From Actinomycetota bacterium (GTDB taxonomy: Bacteria > Actinomycetota > Actinomycetes > S36-B12 > UBA5976): a stretch of DNA of 22,849 bases. The stretch covers positions 1 through 22,849 of the forward strand of contig JAFMIT010000012.1 in assembly GCA_017853815.1 (NCBI GenBank), given 5' to 3'. Shown here in pieces: positions 1 to 7,781 of this stretch; position 1 is the first letter of the stretch, and each line of letters begins with the position of its first letter. A program made the translations under genes and the position numbers. A model generated the notes under the pieces. It ran no database searches, was not told the DNA's origin, and saw nothing but the letters and a program-made list of their open reading frames with translations.

Positions 1-688
1 TGAAGTACAACACATAACAAATCGCACTCATGCTGATTGCAAGACCGAAGAGGTACACAAAGTCCACGAACGTGGGTGCAACTGCGACCGGCACAACCGT
101 CATGAACGGTAGCGTCAACAGACCGCCGAAGAAGAACGCGCCAATTGTCTGAGACCAAGAATCAATGCCATCGAGATTCTTGCGAGCGTAGTTGCTGCCG
201 AAAGCCGCGCCGATCGCTCCAAGAATCGAACAAAGACAGCCAATAAAGAATTGAATCGTGGGTTCTGCGCTCGGAAATCCAACAAGTGCTACCATGCCGA
301 CGAAGCCGAGAAGAAGTCCAAAGCGGCCGCGCGAGCTCAGATGTTCGATCCCCCACCAGTGGCCAATGACCATCGAGAACAATGGAATGGTCGCAACAAA
401 AATGGCAGCCATCGCTGTGCCAATGCGCGGCAGCGCGTAGGCCATTCCGAGTAACTGCGCTGCCACAGTCGTTGCGCCAATCACCGCGAACGGCCGAGCA
501 CCGCGCGAGAAGTCGAGAGTGCGCCGGAGAGATTTTGCGAGTAGGAAAAGCACTCCGCTTGCGATGAAAGCTCTAAAGCTCACCGCCCCAACCCAGCCAA
601 AAACCGAGACCACACGAGCCATCACGACAAACGATGAACCCCAGAGCAAGGACATGGCGACGTAGTCGAAGAACTGGCGGCGAGTCAT
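1..688 (-). CDS. EamA/DMT-family membrane transporter, C-terminus cut off by the window
   Basis: The frame stays open from an ATG at 688 to the window edge, giving about 229 residues. The product is very hydrophobic with roughly seven visible membrane segments. It starts MTRRQFFDYVAMSLLWGSSF and has the spacing of drug/metabolite transporters: an N-terminal EamA repeat with SFRAFIASG near residue 37 and the start of a second repeat. Family members have about 280-320 residues and ten helices, so about 60-80 residues are missing. The substrate cannot be inferred; relatives export amino acids or other small metabolites. It follows the terminator of the flavoprotein operon and has its own possible leaderless promoter, so it is probably a separate unit. 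There is no clear Shine-Dalgarno. The family call is firm, the function open. Confidence 0.85.
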   Translation of the reverse strand, partial: MTRRQFFDYVAMSLLWGSSFVVMARVVSVFGWVGAVSFRAFIASGVLFLLAKSLRRTLDFSRGARPFAVIGATTVAAQLLGMAYALPRIGTAMAAIFVATIPLFSMVIGHWWGIEHLSSRGRFGLLLGFVGMVALVGFPSAEPTIQFFIGCLCSILGAIGAAFGSNYARKNLDGIDSWSQTIGAFFFGGLLTLPFMTVVPVAVAPTFVDFVYLFGLAISMSAICYVLYF

Positions 689-696
689 GGCGCAGG

Positions 697-702
697 ACTC
701 TA
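697..702 (-). promoter_or_regulatory. Possible -10 box of a leaderless transcript for the EamA gene, inside an inverted repeat
   Basis: On the minus strand TAGAGT is followed by 8 nt and then the ATG at 688, with no ribosome binding site between. This spacing puts the transcription start at or next to the start codon. The box lies within the inverted repeat ACTCT-N6-AGAGT (697-712), which could be an operator. No convincing -35 is visible, so this is only a suggestion. Confidence 0.3.
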
Positions 703-717
703 CCTGCAGAGTGGCTT

Positions 718-765
718 GAAAAAGATAGAAATGTGGGGCGGTGCCAGCGCTGACACCGCCCCACA
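718..765 (-). terminator. Intrinsic terminator of the flavoprotein operon
   Basis: A perfect 12-bp stem (TGTGGGGCGGTG at 732-743 with its complement at 754-765) encloses a 10-nt loop. Read on the minus strand it is followed by the T-rich stretch TTTCTATCTTTTT. It begins 13 nt after the stop codon at 779, so it should end transcription of the five-gene operon and separate it from the EamA gene. Confidence 0.85.
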
Positions 766-778
766 GTTAGGCACTCAC

Positions 779-1624
779 CTAAGCGATGTAATGAGAATCT
801 TTGGCCGAGGTGAGTGCTGCTTGGAGGGAATCCCTGAAGCCGCTGACCGTGTACGAAGCGCCGGTCAAGCCGCCGACTTCGAGTGCGAGTCCGCCTTTGA
901 TGCAGGGAGTAGTAGTGGTGAGGTAGTCCTGCGTGATGCACTTCGAAACATTGTTGATGATCGCTGTCTTGGACACCGCAGGCTTAGCAAGCGCTGCATA
1001 TTGCAGCACCGGAATCACGCCAGGAATGTCTTGGTCCATACCCATCGCCATGCCCTGGTACAGAGAAGCGGAGGTAGCAATGTCTTCCTCGGTGGCAGGG
1101 GTTCCTAAGTCGTTGCCTGCAGCGGATTCATCCACGTGCGTACACACTGCAACAAGCTTTCCGCCTTGGAACATTGCGCGCGTTGTGTACGTTCCCCAAC
1201 TCCACACACCCGCGCGATCCTGAGCAGGCACAGCGGTCGGGGTGAAGTTGCCGCTGGTGCTGTAGACGAAATTCGCCTTCATGAACGCGTTGATGCCCGC
1301 GGTCTCCTTGCCTTTAGCAAGTGCGACCGCCTTCTGGGCTGCTGCCTTCGCTTTGGCAGTCTTCGCCTTCTTCAGGACAGCAGTCTTCGCAGCCGTTGCT
1401 GCAACGAGCTTCTTGAAGGGAACGCTCTTCTTATACGTTGCAAGCAGCGCTGCGTTACTCGTGCGCAATCCTGAGGTGACGGCAGCGTCAGTCAACGTCG
1501 CGTCGCACGCAGGAACGGCAGCGGCGGCATTGGCTGGGGTTGCAAACCCAGCGGTCGAGGCGGTGAGAGTAGTCAGAGTGGTGGCGACACCGGTGACCAC
1601 GATTGCGGCTTTTTTGTTCTTCAT
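779..1624 (-). CDS. Secreted FMN-binding-like protein with Lys/Ala-rich stalk
   Basis: This 281-residue protein has a Sec-type leader (MKNKKAAIVVTGVATT..., cleavage likely after ANA near residue 33). A Lys/Ala-rich helical stretch follows at about 65-108, which could reach into or bind the cell wall. The C-terminal domain (about 138-272) resembles the FMN-binding domains of the two upstream secreted proteins and ends in TGASYTVSGFRDSLQAAL. That is a variant of the [ST]GA[ST]x[ST] motif to which ApbE attaches FMN. The motif differs from its sisters: T replaces S first and V replaces S last. Three cysteines (161, 229, 241) lie in the domain. The start was chosen for AAGGAAG 5 nt upstream of the ATG; longer in-frame starts would run into the upstream gene. 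It lies 26 nt after the FN3 gene and is last in the operon. It may be a terminal electron carrier, or a relative that has lost flavin. Confidence 0.7.
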   Translation of the reverse strand: MKNKKAAIVVTGVATTLTTLTASTAGFATPANAAAAVPACDATLTDAAVTSGLRTSNAALLATYKKSVPFKKLVAATAAKTAVLKKAKTAKAKAAAQKAVALAKGKETAGINAFMKANFVYSTSGNFTPTAVPAQDRAGVWSWGTYTTRAMFQGGKLVAVCTHVDESAAGNDLGTPATEEDIATSASLYQGMAMGMDQDIPGVIPVLQYAALAKPAVSKTAIINNVSKCITQDYLTTTTPCIKGGLALEVGGLTGASYTVSGFRDSLQAALTSAKDSHYIA

Positions 1625-1650
1625 GTTTCTTCCTTTTCTAAGGTGGTCGA

Positions 1651-4600
1651 TTACCGGCCGGCTTTGGTGAGAGCGTCTTGCAGGGATCCGCGGAAAGCGG
1701 GTGACGTCGCGGTGGCGCCGCTGACGTTGGTAATCAAGGTTGCAACTGTCGAAGCGACGGGCTGTTTCGTCAGAGCTTGCGAACACAGATTCGGAATCGC
1801 ATTGCGATTGATCGGGCCAGAGTCGCTGGTGGTTGGGTAGGTGGCCCAGCAGCCAGTGATTGAAGTGCCCGTCAAAATTGCGTACACCTGAATCTGGCCA
1901 TATACCTCGCGACCGCGAGCATCGGTCACTGCGATTCCCTGGTACACGCCTGCGGTGATCGTGGCTGATGGCAGGGACGCAAAGGTCGGAACGCCGTTCG
2001 TCGCGACGATGTAGTAGCTGTTGGCGGCGCCAAATGTTGGCGCAGTTGGGGTGTACGTGTTGGTCGCCGACGTCCCTAGCAGTACGCCGTCTTTATAAAT
2101 TTCATAACCTGTTGCACCAGCGACCGCATTCCACTGAAGTCGGAAAGCACCGGTGTTGAGTGCTGTCGCCGTATTGGCGACAAGGCCAGTTGGTGCTGCC
2201 AACTGTGAAAGCGGCGCAGTCGGCGTCGCCGATGCTGCGGTAGATGCGACCGAAACGATGGTGCCGTTCACGGCCTTGACGGTGTAGCTGTAAGTCGTGC
2301 CATTGACAACGCCAGTATCGATGTAGGAGTTGGTCGCGGGCGCGGCAATCACAACGCCATTTCGCAGCACTTGGTAACTCGTAGCACCGGCCACCGCAGT
2401 CCACGAGATTGCGACCTGAGCGTCGCCAGCCGTAGCGGTGACGCCGACAGGAGCGGCGATTGTTGGTGCAACTGCAGTCGCAGATACCGCGGTGGAAAGT
2501 GCGGAAACTGAACTTCCATTGACCGCTTTGACTGCATAGCTGTAGGTAATTCCGTTGATGGCAGTCAAGTCAACGAAACTCGTTGTCGCCGCGGTACCAA
2601 GCAGAGATCCATTTCGGAAAATCTGATACGAGGTCGCGTTCGTTACTGAATTCCATACGAGGGACACCTGGGCATTGCCGGCTGTCGCTGCCAGACCTGT
2701 CGGAGCAGTCAGGACGATCGCCGCTACCGGCGTGGCAGTCACGGCGGCGGAGTCCGTCGAAACACTCGAACCACTTACCGCCGCAACCGTGTAGGAGTAC
2801 GTCACACCGTTGAGCGCAGTGAGATCAACAAAACTCGCGGAGGTACTGGTCGCAAGAAGAGTTCCATTGCGACTAATGCGGTAACCCGTCGCGCCATTGA
2901 CCGCATTCCACGTCAAAGCCACTTGAGCGTCACCAGCGACTGCTGTCAAGCCAACTGGGGTGGCAACCGCGCCTGTGAACGGAGTCGCTGAAACACTCGC
3001 TGAAATGAGCGAGCTGTGCGTTCCGTTGACTGCTTTGAGTGTGTACACATATGTCACGCCGTTGATGAGACCTGTATCGGTAAAAGTCGTGGCATACGGC
3101 AACGAAATCACCGTGCCGTTACGCAGCACCTGATAGTGATCAGCCTGAGCCACCGCGTCCCACGTCAGCGTCACTTGAGCATTGCCTGGAGTGGCGACAA
3201 TGTTCGTCACCACAGCGAGAATCAGTGAGTCTGGCATAGCTACTGCTGTAGCAGAGGCCTGGGAAGTGACGGTGCCAATCACTGTGCGCACCGTGTACGA
3301 ATACATCGTGCCGTTGCTGACGTTCGAGTCGAGGTACGTAGGATCGACAACATCAGCAATCAAGCTTCCGTTGCGGAAAACTTGATAAGAATCTGCAGCA
3401 GGATCTGCATCCCAAGAGAGATCAACGCTGAGGTTTCCGGGTGATGCGACCAGGCCAGTCGGCGCAGCAATCCGTGCGTAACCGTTAATCGGCAACGAGT
3501 GCGCGGACTCTGTAGTTCCTGAGATGCCCGTGATTTCATACGAGTACGTGACGCCAATGTCTACAGCGGTGTCTACATAAGTCGGAGTAGAACTCACATC
3601 AAGCAAAACATCATCGCGATAGATGTTGTATCGCGTTGCGCCCGAAACCGCATTCCACGAAAGCGATACAGAGTTGTCGCCGGCAGTAGCTCGAAGATTC
3701 GTTGGTGCGACGAGCACCGCATTGGTAGTTGATGCGGTCTTCTCTGGAGTTGCAATAGAAAGCACGCCACCCTGCATAGCTCGAATGGAGTAGCCGTAAC
3801 TCGAACCTGGTGTTAGGCCCGTGTCAACGTAGTTGGAGGCAAGAGTGGTCGCAATCACTTCGCCATCGCGCAGAACCTGATATCCGGTCGCATTCTGTAC
3901 GGCACTCCACATGAGTTGAGCTGAAATGGTGGTGGTGCTGATCATGAGGGACGCGGGTGCGGGCAGCGTTCCCTCCGCAACGACCTCATCAGACGTCAAC
4001 ACTGTGTGATTGGCGTAATCGAAAGGATCTACTTGTTCATCAGCATCTTCAGGGGCGGCCATTGACAGAGCGAAAACTTCATACGTGTGCTCGATGCCAT
4101 TGCCAGCCTTGGTGTCTACATAGGTCGTACCGTTGACGACAGATGCGGTGAGACCGTCTTTGCGGACCAGGTAGCGACCTGCGCCTTCGATCACGCGCCA
4201 CGAGACGGTGACGAAACCATTTCCAGAAGACGCACCAAGACCCAACACACGGCTATCGACACAGAGGTAAAAGCTGAACTCTGACTCGACTTGCGATTGC
4301 ACACTGCGCCGAACAAGTTCGCTGCGCTTACGCGCATTTATGAGAGCGCTCTGCGCACCGACACGGGTAGCACGCGCCTTAGCAAGCGCCGAGCGAGCGC
4401 TTCGAATGCTTGAGGGAGTGCCGTTATCTACAACGCGAGCGAGAGTCGCTTTAGCTGCGGTTTCGCGCGATTTTGCGGTCCGAAGTCGGCTGATCGCGGA
4501 GTCAACCGCTTCATCAACATCATTCACGGCTGCATTCATCTCAACCTGAGCCGCAATTCTGGATGCCATTTCTGATCCAGGGATGCACGGCGCAGCAGCG

Positions 4601-4683
4601 TCAGCTGGAGTCACGGCGATCAGGTTCGCGAGTGAACCAAAAGTTGTCGCCGTGATGAGGAAGTTTTTGTTCATTTTCAGCAT
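1651..4683 (-). CDS. Secreted multi-fibronectin-III protein with C-terminal FMN-binding domain
   Basis: A protein of 1010 residues. A Sec leader (1 to about 31, ending ADAAA) is followed by an Ala/Arg-rich coiled-coil region (about 37-135), then nine FN3-like repeats (about 146-910, spaced roughly 80 residues). A C-terminal FMN-binding domain (about 912-1006) carries SGATATS at 988-994, the ApbE flavinylation motif. The repeats share a pattern of a strand with a conserved W, GAT.Y.V.RNG, and NG.TYSYTV. The protein probably sits outside the cell as an extended stalk presenting a covalently bound flavin. The gene starts at the ATG at 4683 inside the end of apbE, with AGGA 9 nt upstream; the ATG at 4674 is an alternative. 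A longer in-frame reading to 4812 lies wholly inside apbE and is unlikely. The pairing of many FN3 repeats with a flavinylation domain is unusual. Domain identity is well supported; the electron-carrier role is inferred from the operon. Confidence 0.85.
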   Translation of the reverse strand: MLKMNKNFLITATTFGSLANLIAVTPADAAAPCIPGSEMASRIAAQVEMNAAVNDVDEAVDSAISRLRTAKSRETAAKATLARVVDNGTPSSIRSARSALAKARATRVGAQSALINARKRSELVRRSVQSQVESEFSFYLCVDSRVLGLGASSGNGFVTVSWRVIEGAGRYLVRKDGLTASVVNGTTYVDTKAGNGIEHTYEVFALSMAAPEDADEQVDPFDYANHTVLTSDEVVAEGTLPAPASLMISTTTISAQLMWSAVQNATGYQVLRDGEVIATTLASNYVDTGLTPGSSYGYSIRAMQGGVLSIATPEKTASTTNAVLVAPTNLRATAGDNSVSLSWNAVSGATRYNIYRDDVLLDVSSTPTYVDTAVDIGVTYSYEITGISGTTESAHSLPINGYARIAAPTGLVASPGNLSVDLSWDADPAADSYQVFRNGSLIADVVDPTYLDSNVSNGTMYSYTVRTVIGTVTSQASATAVAMPDSLILAVVTNIVATPGNAQVTLTWDAVAQADHYQVLRNGTVISLPYATTFTDTGLINGVTYVYTLKAVNGTHSSLISASVSATPFTGAVATPVGLTAVAGDAQVALTWNAVNGATGYRISRNGTLLATSTSASFVDLTALNGVTYSYTVAAVSGSSVSTDSAAVTATPVAAIVLTAPTGLAATAGNAQVSLVWNSVTNATSYQIFRNGSLLGTAATTSFVDLTAINGITYSYAVKAVNGSSVSALSTAVSATAVAPTIAAPVGVTATAGDAQVAISWTAVAGATSYQVLRNGVVIAAPATNSYIDTGVVNGTTYSYTVKAVNGTIVSVASTAASATPTAPLSQLAAPTGLVANTATALNTGAFRLQWNAVAGATGYEIYKDGVLLGTSATNTYTPTAPTFGAANSYYIVATNGVPTFASLPSATITAGVYQGIAVTDARGREVYGQIQVYAILTGTSITGCWATYPTTSDSGPINRNAIPNLCSQALTKQPVASTVATLITNVSGATATSPAFRGSLQDALTKAGR
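1954..4251 (-). repeat. Nine tandem fibronectin-III-like coding repeats
   Basis: Residues 146-910 of the FN3/FMN protein form nine degenerate repeats starting near residues 146, 240, 325, 406, 489, 573, 658, 742 and 828. Repeats 5-8 are most alike (AxAGDAQVxLxWNAV, then YQVLRNG). The first, second and last are more divergent, which fits growth by duplication in the middle of the array. The first and second are separated by an acidic linker (about 209-239). Confidence 0.8.
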
Positions 4684-5510
4684 TGCACGAGTTCCTGTTC
4701 GGTTGCTTCTGCCATCTCCGCAGAAGAGAGAGGACCAAAAGCTGGTCCGAAGAAGTGTGCGGTCTCGCCTTCGATGAGGTAGCCAGACCAGCCAGGCAGA
4801 GCCGCAAACCACGACACTCCTGGAAGCCCTGCAATCAGCAGTGCAGTAGCGAGCGCGTCGGCCATACCGCCATCGGGCCCAACCACAGTGGCCGAGCGCA
4901 GAGCCATGTCTCGCCGACCTGTTAAGGGATTCACAATGTGCTTTCCACGTTCGTACTCGCCGGATGTAGCGATTGCACTCTCGAAGACTTCTGTGGTCGC
5001 AACAATGGTGTGGATGTCTTCAGGATGCCGAATGCCAATAACCCAAGGCTGACCCTCTGACTGTTCACCGCGGCACGTGATGTCTCCCGCCGCATTCACT
5101 GCGACATTGGTGTATCCCTGCGCAACAAGCTTGTCGGCCGCGACATCTGCGGCCCAGCCTTTGACGAAACCAGATGGATCAACGCCACCATCGACCGCCC
5201 ATGGATCGAAAGTGCCATGAGTCAGAGCCTTCACTAGCTCGCAGCGGTGAAGCACATCCTGAACAACCGGTGGCATCTGAGACAAGTCAGCAAAACCCAT
5301 CCGCAGCGCAGTAATTGGCGTATCAATGCGATACGTCGAGAACCACCGATCCACTTGGTGCAAGAATGCAGCACTTTCGTCGATCGCAGCGAGCACACCT
5401 TCATCGAGATGTTGGTCGCGCACATCGAAAGTCACGACGGTTCCCCACACTTCTTCTTGGTGAACTGCTCGATCCCAGCCACCGTGAATGTCCCGAATCA
5501 GCGTGCTCAT
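4677..5510 (-). CDS. apbE: ApbE-family FAD:protein FMN transferase
   Basis: ApbE moves FMN from FAD onto a Ser or Thr of target proteins, using Mg2+. The 277-residue sequence has the family landmarks in order: FSTYR (57-61), TGTFDPW near 98-104, VDPSGFVKGWAAD (110-122), NAAGDI (139-144), SGEYERGKHIVNPLTGR (183-199) and the MADALATAL helix near 216-224. The length is slightly short, because it lacks the lipoprotein or signal-peptide leader seen in many ApbE proteins. The enzyme therefore looks cytoplasmic although its likely substrates are exported. Its ATG overlaps the stop of the upstream FMN-binding gene (ATGA, 5507-5510), and its own end overlaps the start of the FN3/FMN gene, so translation is probably coupled. 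Three candidate substrates lie in the same operon. The family assignment is confident. Confidence 0.93.
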   Translation of the reverse strand: MSTLIRDIHGGWDRAVHQEEVWGTVVTFDVRDQHLDEGVLAAIDESAAFLHQVDRWFSTYRIDTPITALRMGFADLSQMPPVVQDVLHRCELVKALTHGTFDPWAVDGGVDPSGFVKGWAADVAADKLVAQGYTNVAVNAAGDITCRGEQSEGQPWVIGIRHPEDIHTIVATTEVFESAIATSGEYERGKHIVNPLTGRRDMALRSATVVGPDGGMADALATALLIAGLPGVSWFAALPGWSGYLIEGETAHFFGPAFGPLSSAEMAEATEQELVQC

Positions 5511-6133
5511 AGCCCAGCAGCCCTGATCGCAGCCTGGAGAGATGCCTTGTAGGCACTCGACGTGTACGAGGCGCCAGAAATTGAGGCGATGTTGGCAGAT
5601 TGCGCGGCCAAGGCAGCAGTGCGAAGTTGTGGAATCGCCGACGCCGAAATCTGCTGAGACTCAACTTCGCGATCAGGGTACGCGAGCACCCCAATGTCAG
5701 TGATGACACCGTTAGTGACGCGGATCTGAACCTGCACCGTGCCGTAGACGCCGGCACGAGCGATGGTGCCGAGGAAGTCACCGTTGGCAGGACCTGAGGT
5801 CTCAATCGGTGCTGTCGTAGGAGAACCAGAAGGTGTAGCTGTTGCTTTCGGCTTCGGGGTCTTGGTGACTTTCGGTTGCGGTCCATTGCCCGGCTTGGTG
5901 TCGACTGGGGTCGGCGTAGCAGTAGCACTTGGGTCGTAAGTCGGAATCGCCGAGGGACTGTCGCTCGGTGTGACAACAGTCGTGTCAACTGGTGCCGTCG
6001 CGGCTGGTGCTGGCAGTGCACCAAGGCCACCAAGTCCTTCCGTGGATTCAATACTCTGCGCTGATGGCGCGTAACTCATGGTTGCGGCGAGACCGACGAG
6101 AGTGCCGGTGCCAACAAAAAATGCTCGCTTCAT
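5507..6133 (-). CDS. Secreted FMN-binding protein (covalent flavin carrier) with Pro/Thr linker
   Basis: This 208-residue protein has a signal peptide (MKRAFFVGTGTLVGLAA..., cleavage near residue 26). A low-complexity Pro/Thr/Lys/Ser linker spans about 40-115, and an FMN-binding domain about 118-204. The domain begins G.VYGTVQVQIRVTNGVITD and ends SISGASYTSSAYKASLQAAI. SGASYTS (186-192) matches the ApbE flavinylation motif, with an aspartate-rich strand before it as in RnfG/NqrC-like FMN-binding domains. AGGAG stands 5-6 nt before the ATG, fixing the start. It lies 11 nt after the ferric-reductase-like gene and overlaps apbE by ATGA. It is likely the first electron acceptor outside the membrane, tethered by its flexible linker. 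The domain is well supported; the electron path is inferred. Confidence 0.88.
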   Translation of the reverse strand: MKRAFFVGTGTLVGLAATMSYAPSAQSIESTEGLGGLGALPAPAATAPVDTTVVTPSDSPSAIPTYDPSATATPTPVDTKPGNGPQPKVTKTPKPKATATPSGSPTTAPIETSGPANGDFLGTIARAGVYGTVQVQIRVTNGVITDIGVLAYPDREVESQQISASAIPQLRTAALAAQSANIASISGASYTSSAYKASLQAAIRAAGL

Positions 6134-6144
6134 GTTTTCTCCTG

Positions 6145-7503
6145 TTAGAAAGCGAAGGCTTCGTGATGGACTCGAAATTCGGGGACGCCAGCTGCTTCGG
6201 CCAGCTTCTGCACACCAACGGTGAAGCCACCGGGGCCACAGATGTAGATGTCACTTTCGCCAATGCGCGGAGCAAACTTCTCGATGTGTTCCAGCGTTAA
6301 CGGATGATCAGCAGGCGGACCGAAAAGGCAGTGCACATTCCACCCGCGCTGCTCGCCAAGCTCTTTCATCTCCTGCATGAGAGGTGCCTGAGTGGCGTCC
6401 AACGCGCGATAAATCACGGTTGCCCGGCTTGCCAATGGCAGCTCTTCGAGCATGGCTCGAATCGGCGTAATTCCAATGCCCGCCGCAAATGCCACTACTT
6501 CATCGGTGTAACGGCGATCTTCAGTAAAGATGCCATATGGCCCTTCAGCGACAACGCGAGTACCAGGCTTAAGGCGCTTAGACAGTGCACTCGACTGGTC
6601 GCCGAGGCTCTTCACCGTAATCCGGAGCCATTCGTCATGGGGTGCAGCTGAAAGCGAGTAAGGATGGGCTTGCCACCACCAGTCACGAACCATGAATCGC
6701 CATTGGAAGAACTGACCACCGCGCGCCTTGAGCTTGTCCAACTTGCGGCCGGTGATGTAGATGCTGACGACGTCCTTGTTTTCTTCCACCACCGCAGCGA
6801 CTCGGAGTCGATGGCGCAGACTGAAGGCAAGAGGTAGGGCGATGCGGCCAACAAAAATGGTGGCGGCGACCAAGGCGTAAACCGAAATCCAGATGGGCTT
6901 GAGCCATGGATTGTTGAGAAAAACCCGACCGCCTTCAATCTGATGCCCAAAGCTGATCGCAACGGCAACGTAGAAGTACAGGTGGGTTGTCCACCAGGTT
7001 TCGTACTTCATCTTGCTGCGAACTCGCCGATACGAGGCGACACCTGCCATCACCATCAACCCAAAGCCCACAGTCGCAGGAAGCATCCAGGGGTATTGAA
7101 GATTGAAGTCGACAAACTGCTGAACCACGTTGATGTTATGGCCCAAGGCATATCCGACGGTCGAGAAGATGACATGCGCGCCAATCAAGAAGAGCGAGTA
7201 AGGCGCGAGTGTGCGATGAAGGATGACCATGCGGTCGTGACCAAAGGAGCGCTCAATCGCTGGAATACGGGAGACCAGGACGAGCAACATGAGGCACAGA
7301 TACGTGCCAATCATGGAGGTGAGCACGCTCAAGGCATTGAACGCGCCACTGACAGTTCCGAGCAGTTCAAACGCGACGTATGAGGAAGCGCCCAGGACAA
7401 CGCCTAGACCGATGCCGGCCAGTAGCGCTGCACCGTTGAGCCGACGGTGGTGCTTGGCGATGCGAGTGGGGGCAGCGCCGTGAGATCTGTTCGTCAATTT
7501 CAC
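6145..7503 (-). CDS. Ferric-reductase-like transmembrane flavocytochrome with FAD/NAD(P) domain
   Basis: A 452-residue protein. Six hydrophobic segments (about 24-45, 60-78, 98-117, 139-156, 172-187, 203-224) form a ferric-reductase/NADPH-oxidase-type domain. Two histidine pairs spaced alike, H96/H110 and H174/H187, are the expected ligands of two stacked hemes. The cytoplasmic C-terminal half is a ferredoxin-NADP reductase fold: HPYSLSAAP (280-288) for FAD, GIGITP (342-347) and CGPGG (422-426) for NAD(P)H, and a C-terminal HHEAF. It should pass electrons from cytoplasmic NAD(P)H across the membrane. The start is the GTG at 7503, the first possible start after an in-frame stop; no good Shine-Dalgarno is visible. 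It is the first gene of the flavoprotein operon, so the secreted FMN proteins are the likely acceptors. Iron, oxygen or another compound could be the terminal acceptor. Confidence 0.9.
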   Translation of the reverse strand: MKLTNRSHGAAPTRIAKHHRRLNGAALLAGIGLGVVLGASSYVAFELLGTVSGAFNALSVLTSMIGTYLCLMLLVLVSRIPAIERSFGHDRMVILHRTLAPYSLFLIGAHVIFSTVGYALGHNINVVQQFVDFNLQYPWMLPATVGFGLMVMAGVASYRRVRSKMKYETWWTTHLYFYVAVAISFGHQIEGGRVFLNNPWLKPIWISVYALVAATIFVGRIALPLAFSLRHRLRVAAVVEENKDVVSIYITGRKLDKLKARGGQFFQWRFMVRDWWWQAHPYSLSAAPHDEWLRITVKSLGDQSSALSKRLKPGTRVVAEGPYGIFTEDRRYTDEVVAFAAGIGITPIRAMLEELPLASRATVIYRALDATQAPLMQEMKELGEQRGWNVHCLFGPPADHPLTLEHIEKFAPRIGESDIYICGPGGFTVGVQKLAEAAGVPEFRVHHEAFAF

Positions 7504-7781
7504 AGACCCAGTTTCTAAAGCCGGAGGTTGAAAGTCGGCAGGAAAACGGTCAAGAGAATTGATGCTTTAGCCAACGAACGGTAAGTTCAAAAATTGACCG
7601 TCTGCTGTCACGTTCGTGTGCGAGAAAACTTAAGTTTCCTTTATTTTTAAAGGACTTTAGACACTACAACACTGTCGATTGCTGCTTTTCTTACGTCGTG
7701 ATCATCGAACTTTTTGCCAAGAATCGTCGTATGTGTAGGAGCGGTCTTGGCTTTTTATGAGATGTGCTGAAACGTTTCTGG
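7504..7781. promoter_or_regulatory. Intergenic region upstream of the flavoprotein operon, with three dyads
   Basis: This A+T-rich 278-bp stretch holds no gene and must contain the operon promoter. No clear -35/-10 pair was recognised. It contains a perfect 12-bp palindrome AAACTTAAGTTT (7626-7637), a 7-bp inverted repeat GCCAAGA/TCTTGGC (7716-7722 and 7745-7751) flanked by T-tracts on the plus strand, and a 10-bp palindrome GAAACGTTTC (7769-7778). These are possible regulator sites. The last resembles LacI-type operators, but it sits next to the stop of the neighbouring gene. No FMN riboswitch was recognised. Confidence 0.4.

Noticed and set aside
1625..1786. N-terminal extension of the third FMN-binding-like protein to 1786
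   Set aside because: It runs into the end of the FN3 gene in another frame. The ATG at 1624 has a good ribosome binding site and is followed by a signal peptide.
1954..4251. CRISPR-like spacing of repeats
   Set aside because: The repeat unit is about 240 bp, degenerate and in frame; it is protein-level FN3 duplication.
1651..4600. Many open frames on the plus strand opposite the FN3 gene
   Set aside because: They are antisense readings of a repetitive, strongly coding region, and none has a start site or a recognisable product.
4684..4812. N-terminal extension of the FN3/FMN protein to 4812
   Set aside because: The extension lies wholly inside apbE and has no signal-peptide character, whereas the ATG at 4683 begins a proper Sec leader with a nearby AGGA.
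7504..7781. FMN riboswitch or DtxR/IdeR-type iron box before the flavoprotein operon
   Set aside because: No conserved riboswitch core could be recognised, and GTTAGGTCAAC near 7780 matches only half an iron box and lies at the end of another gene.
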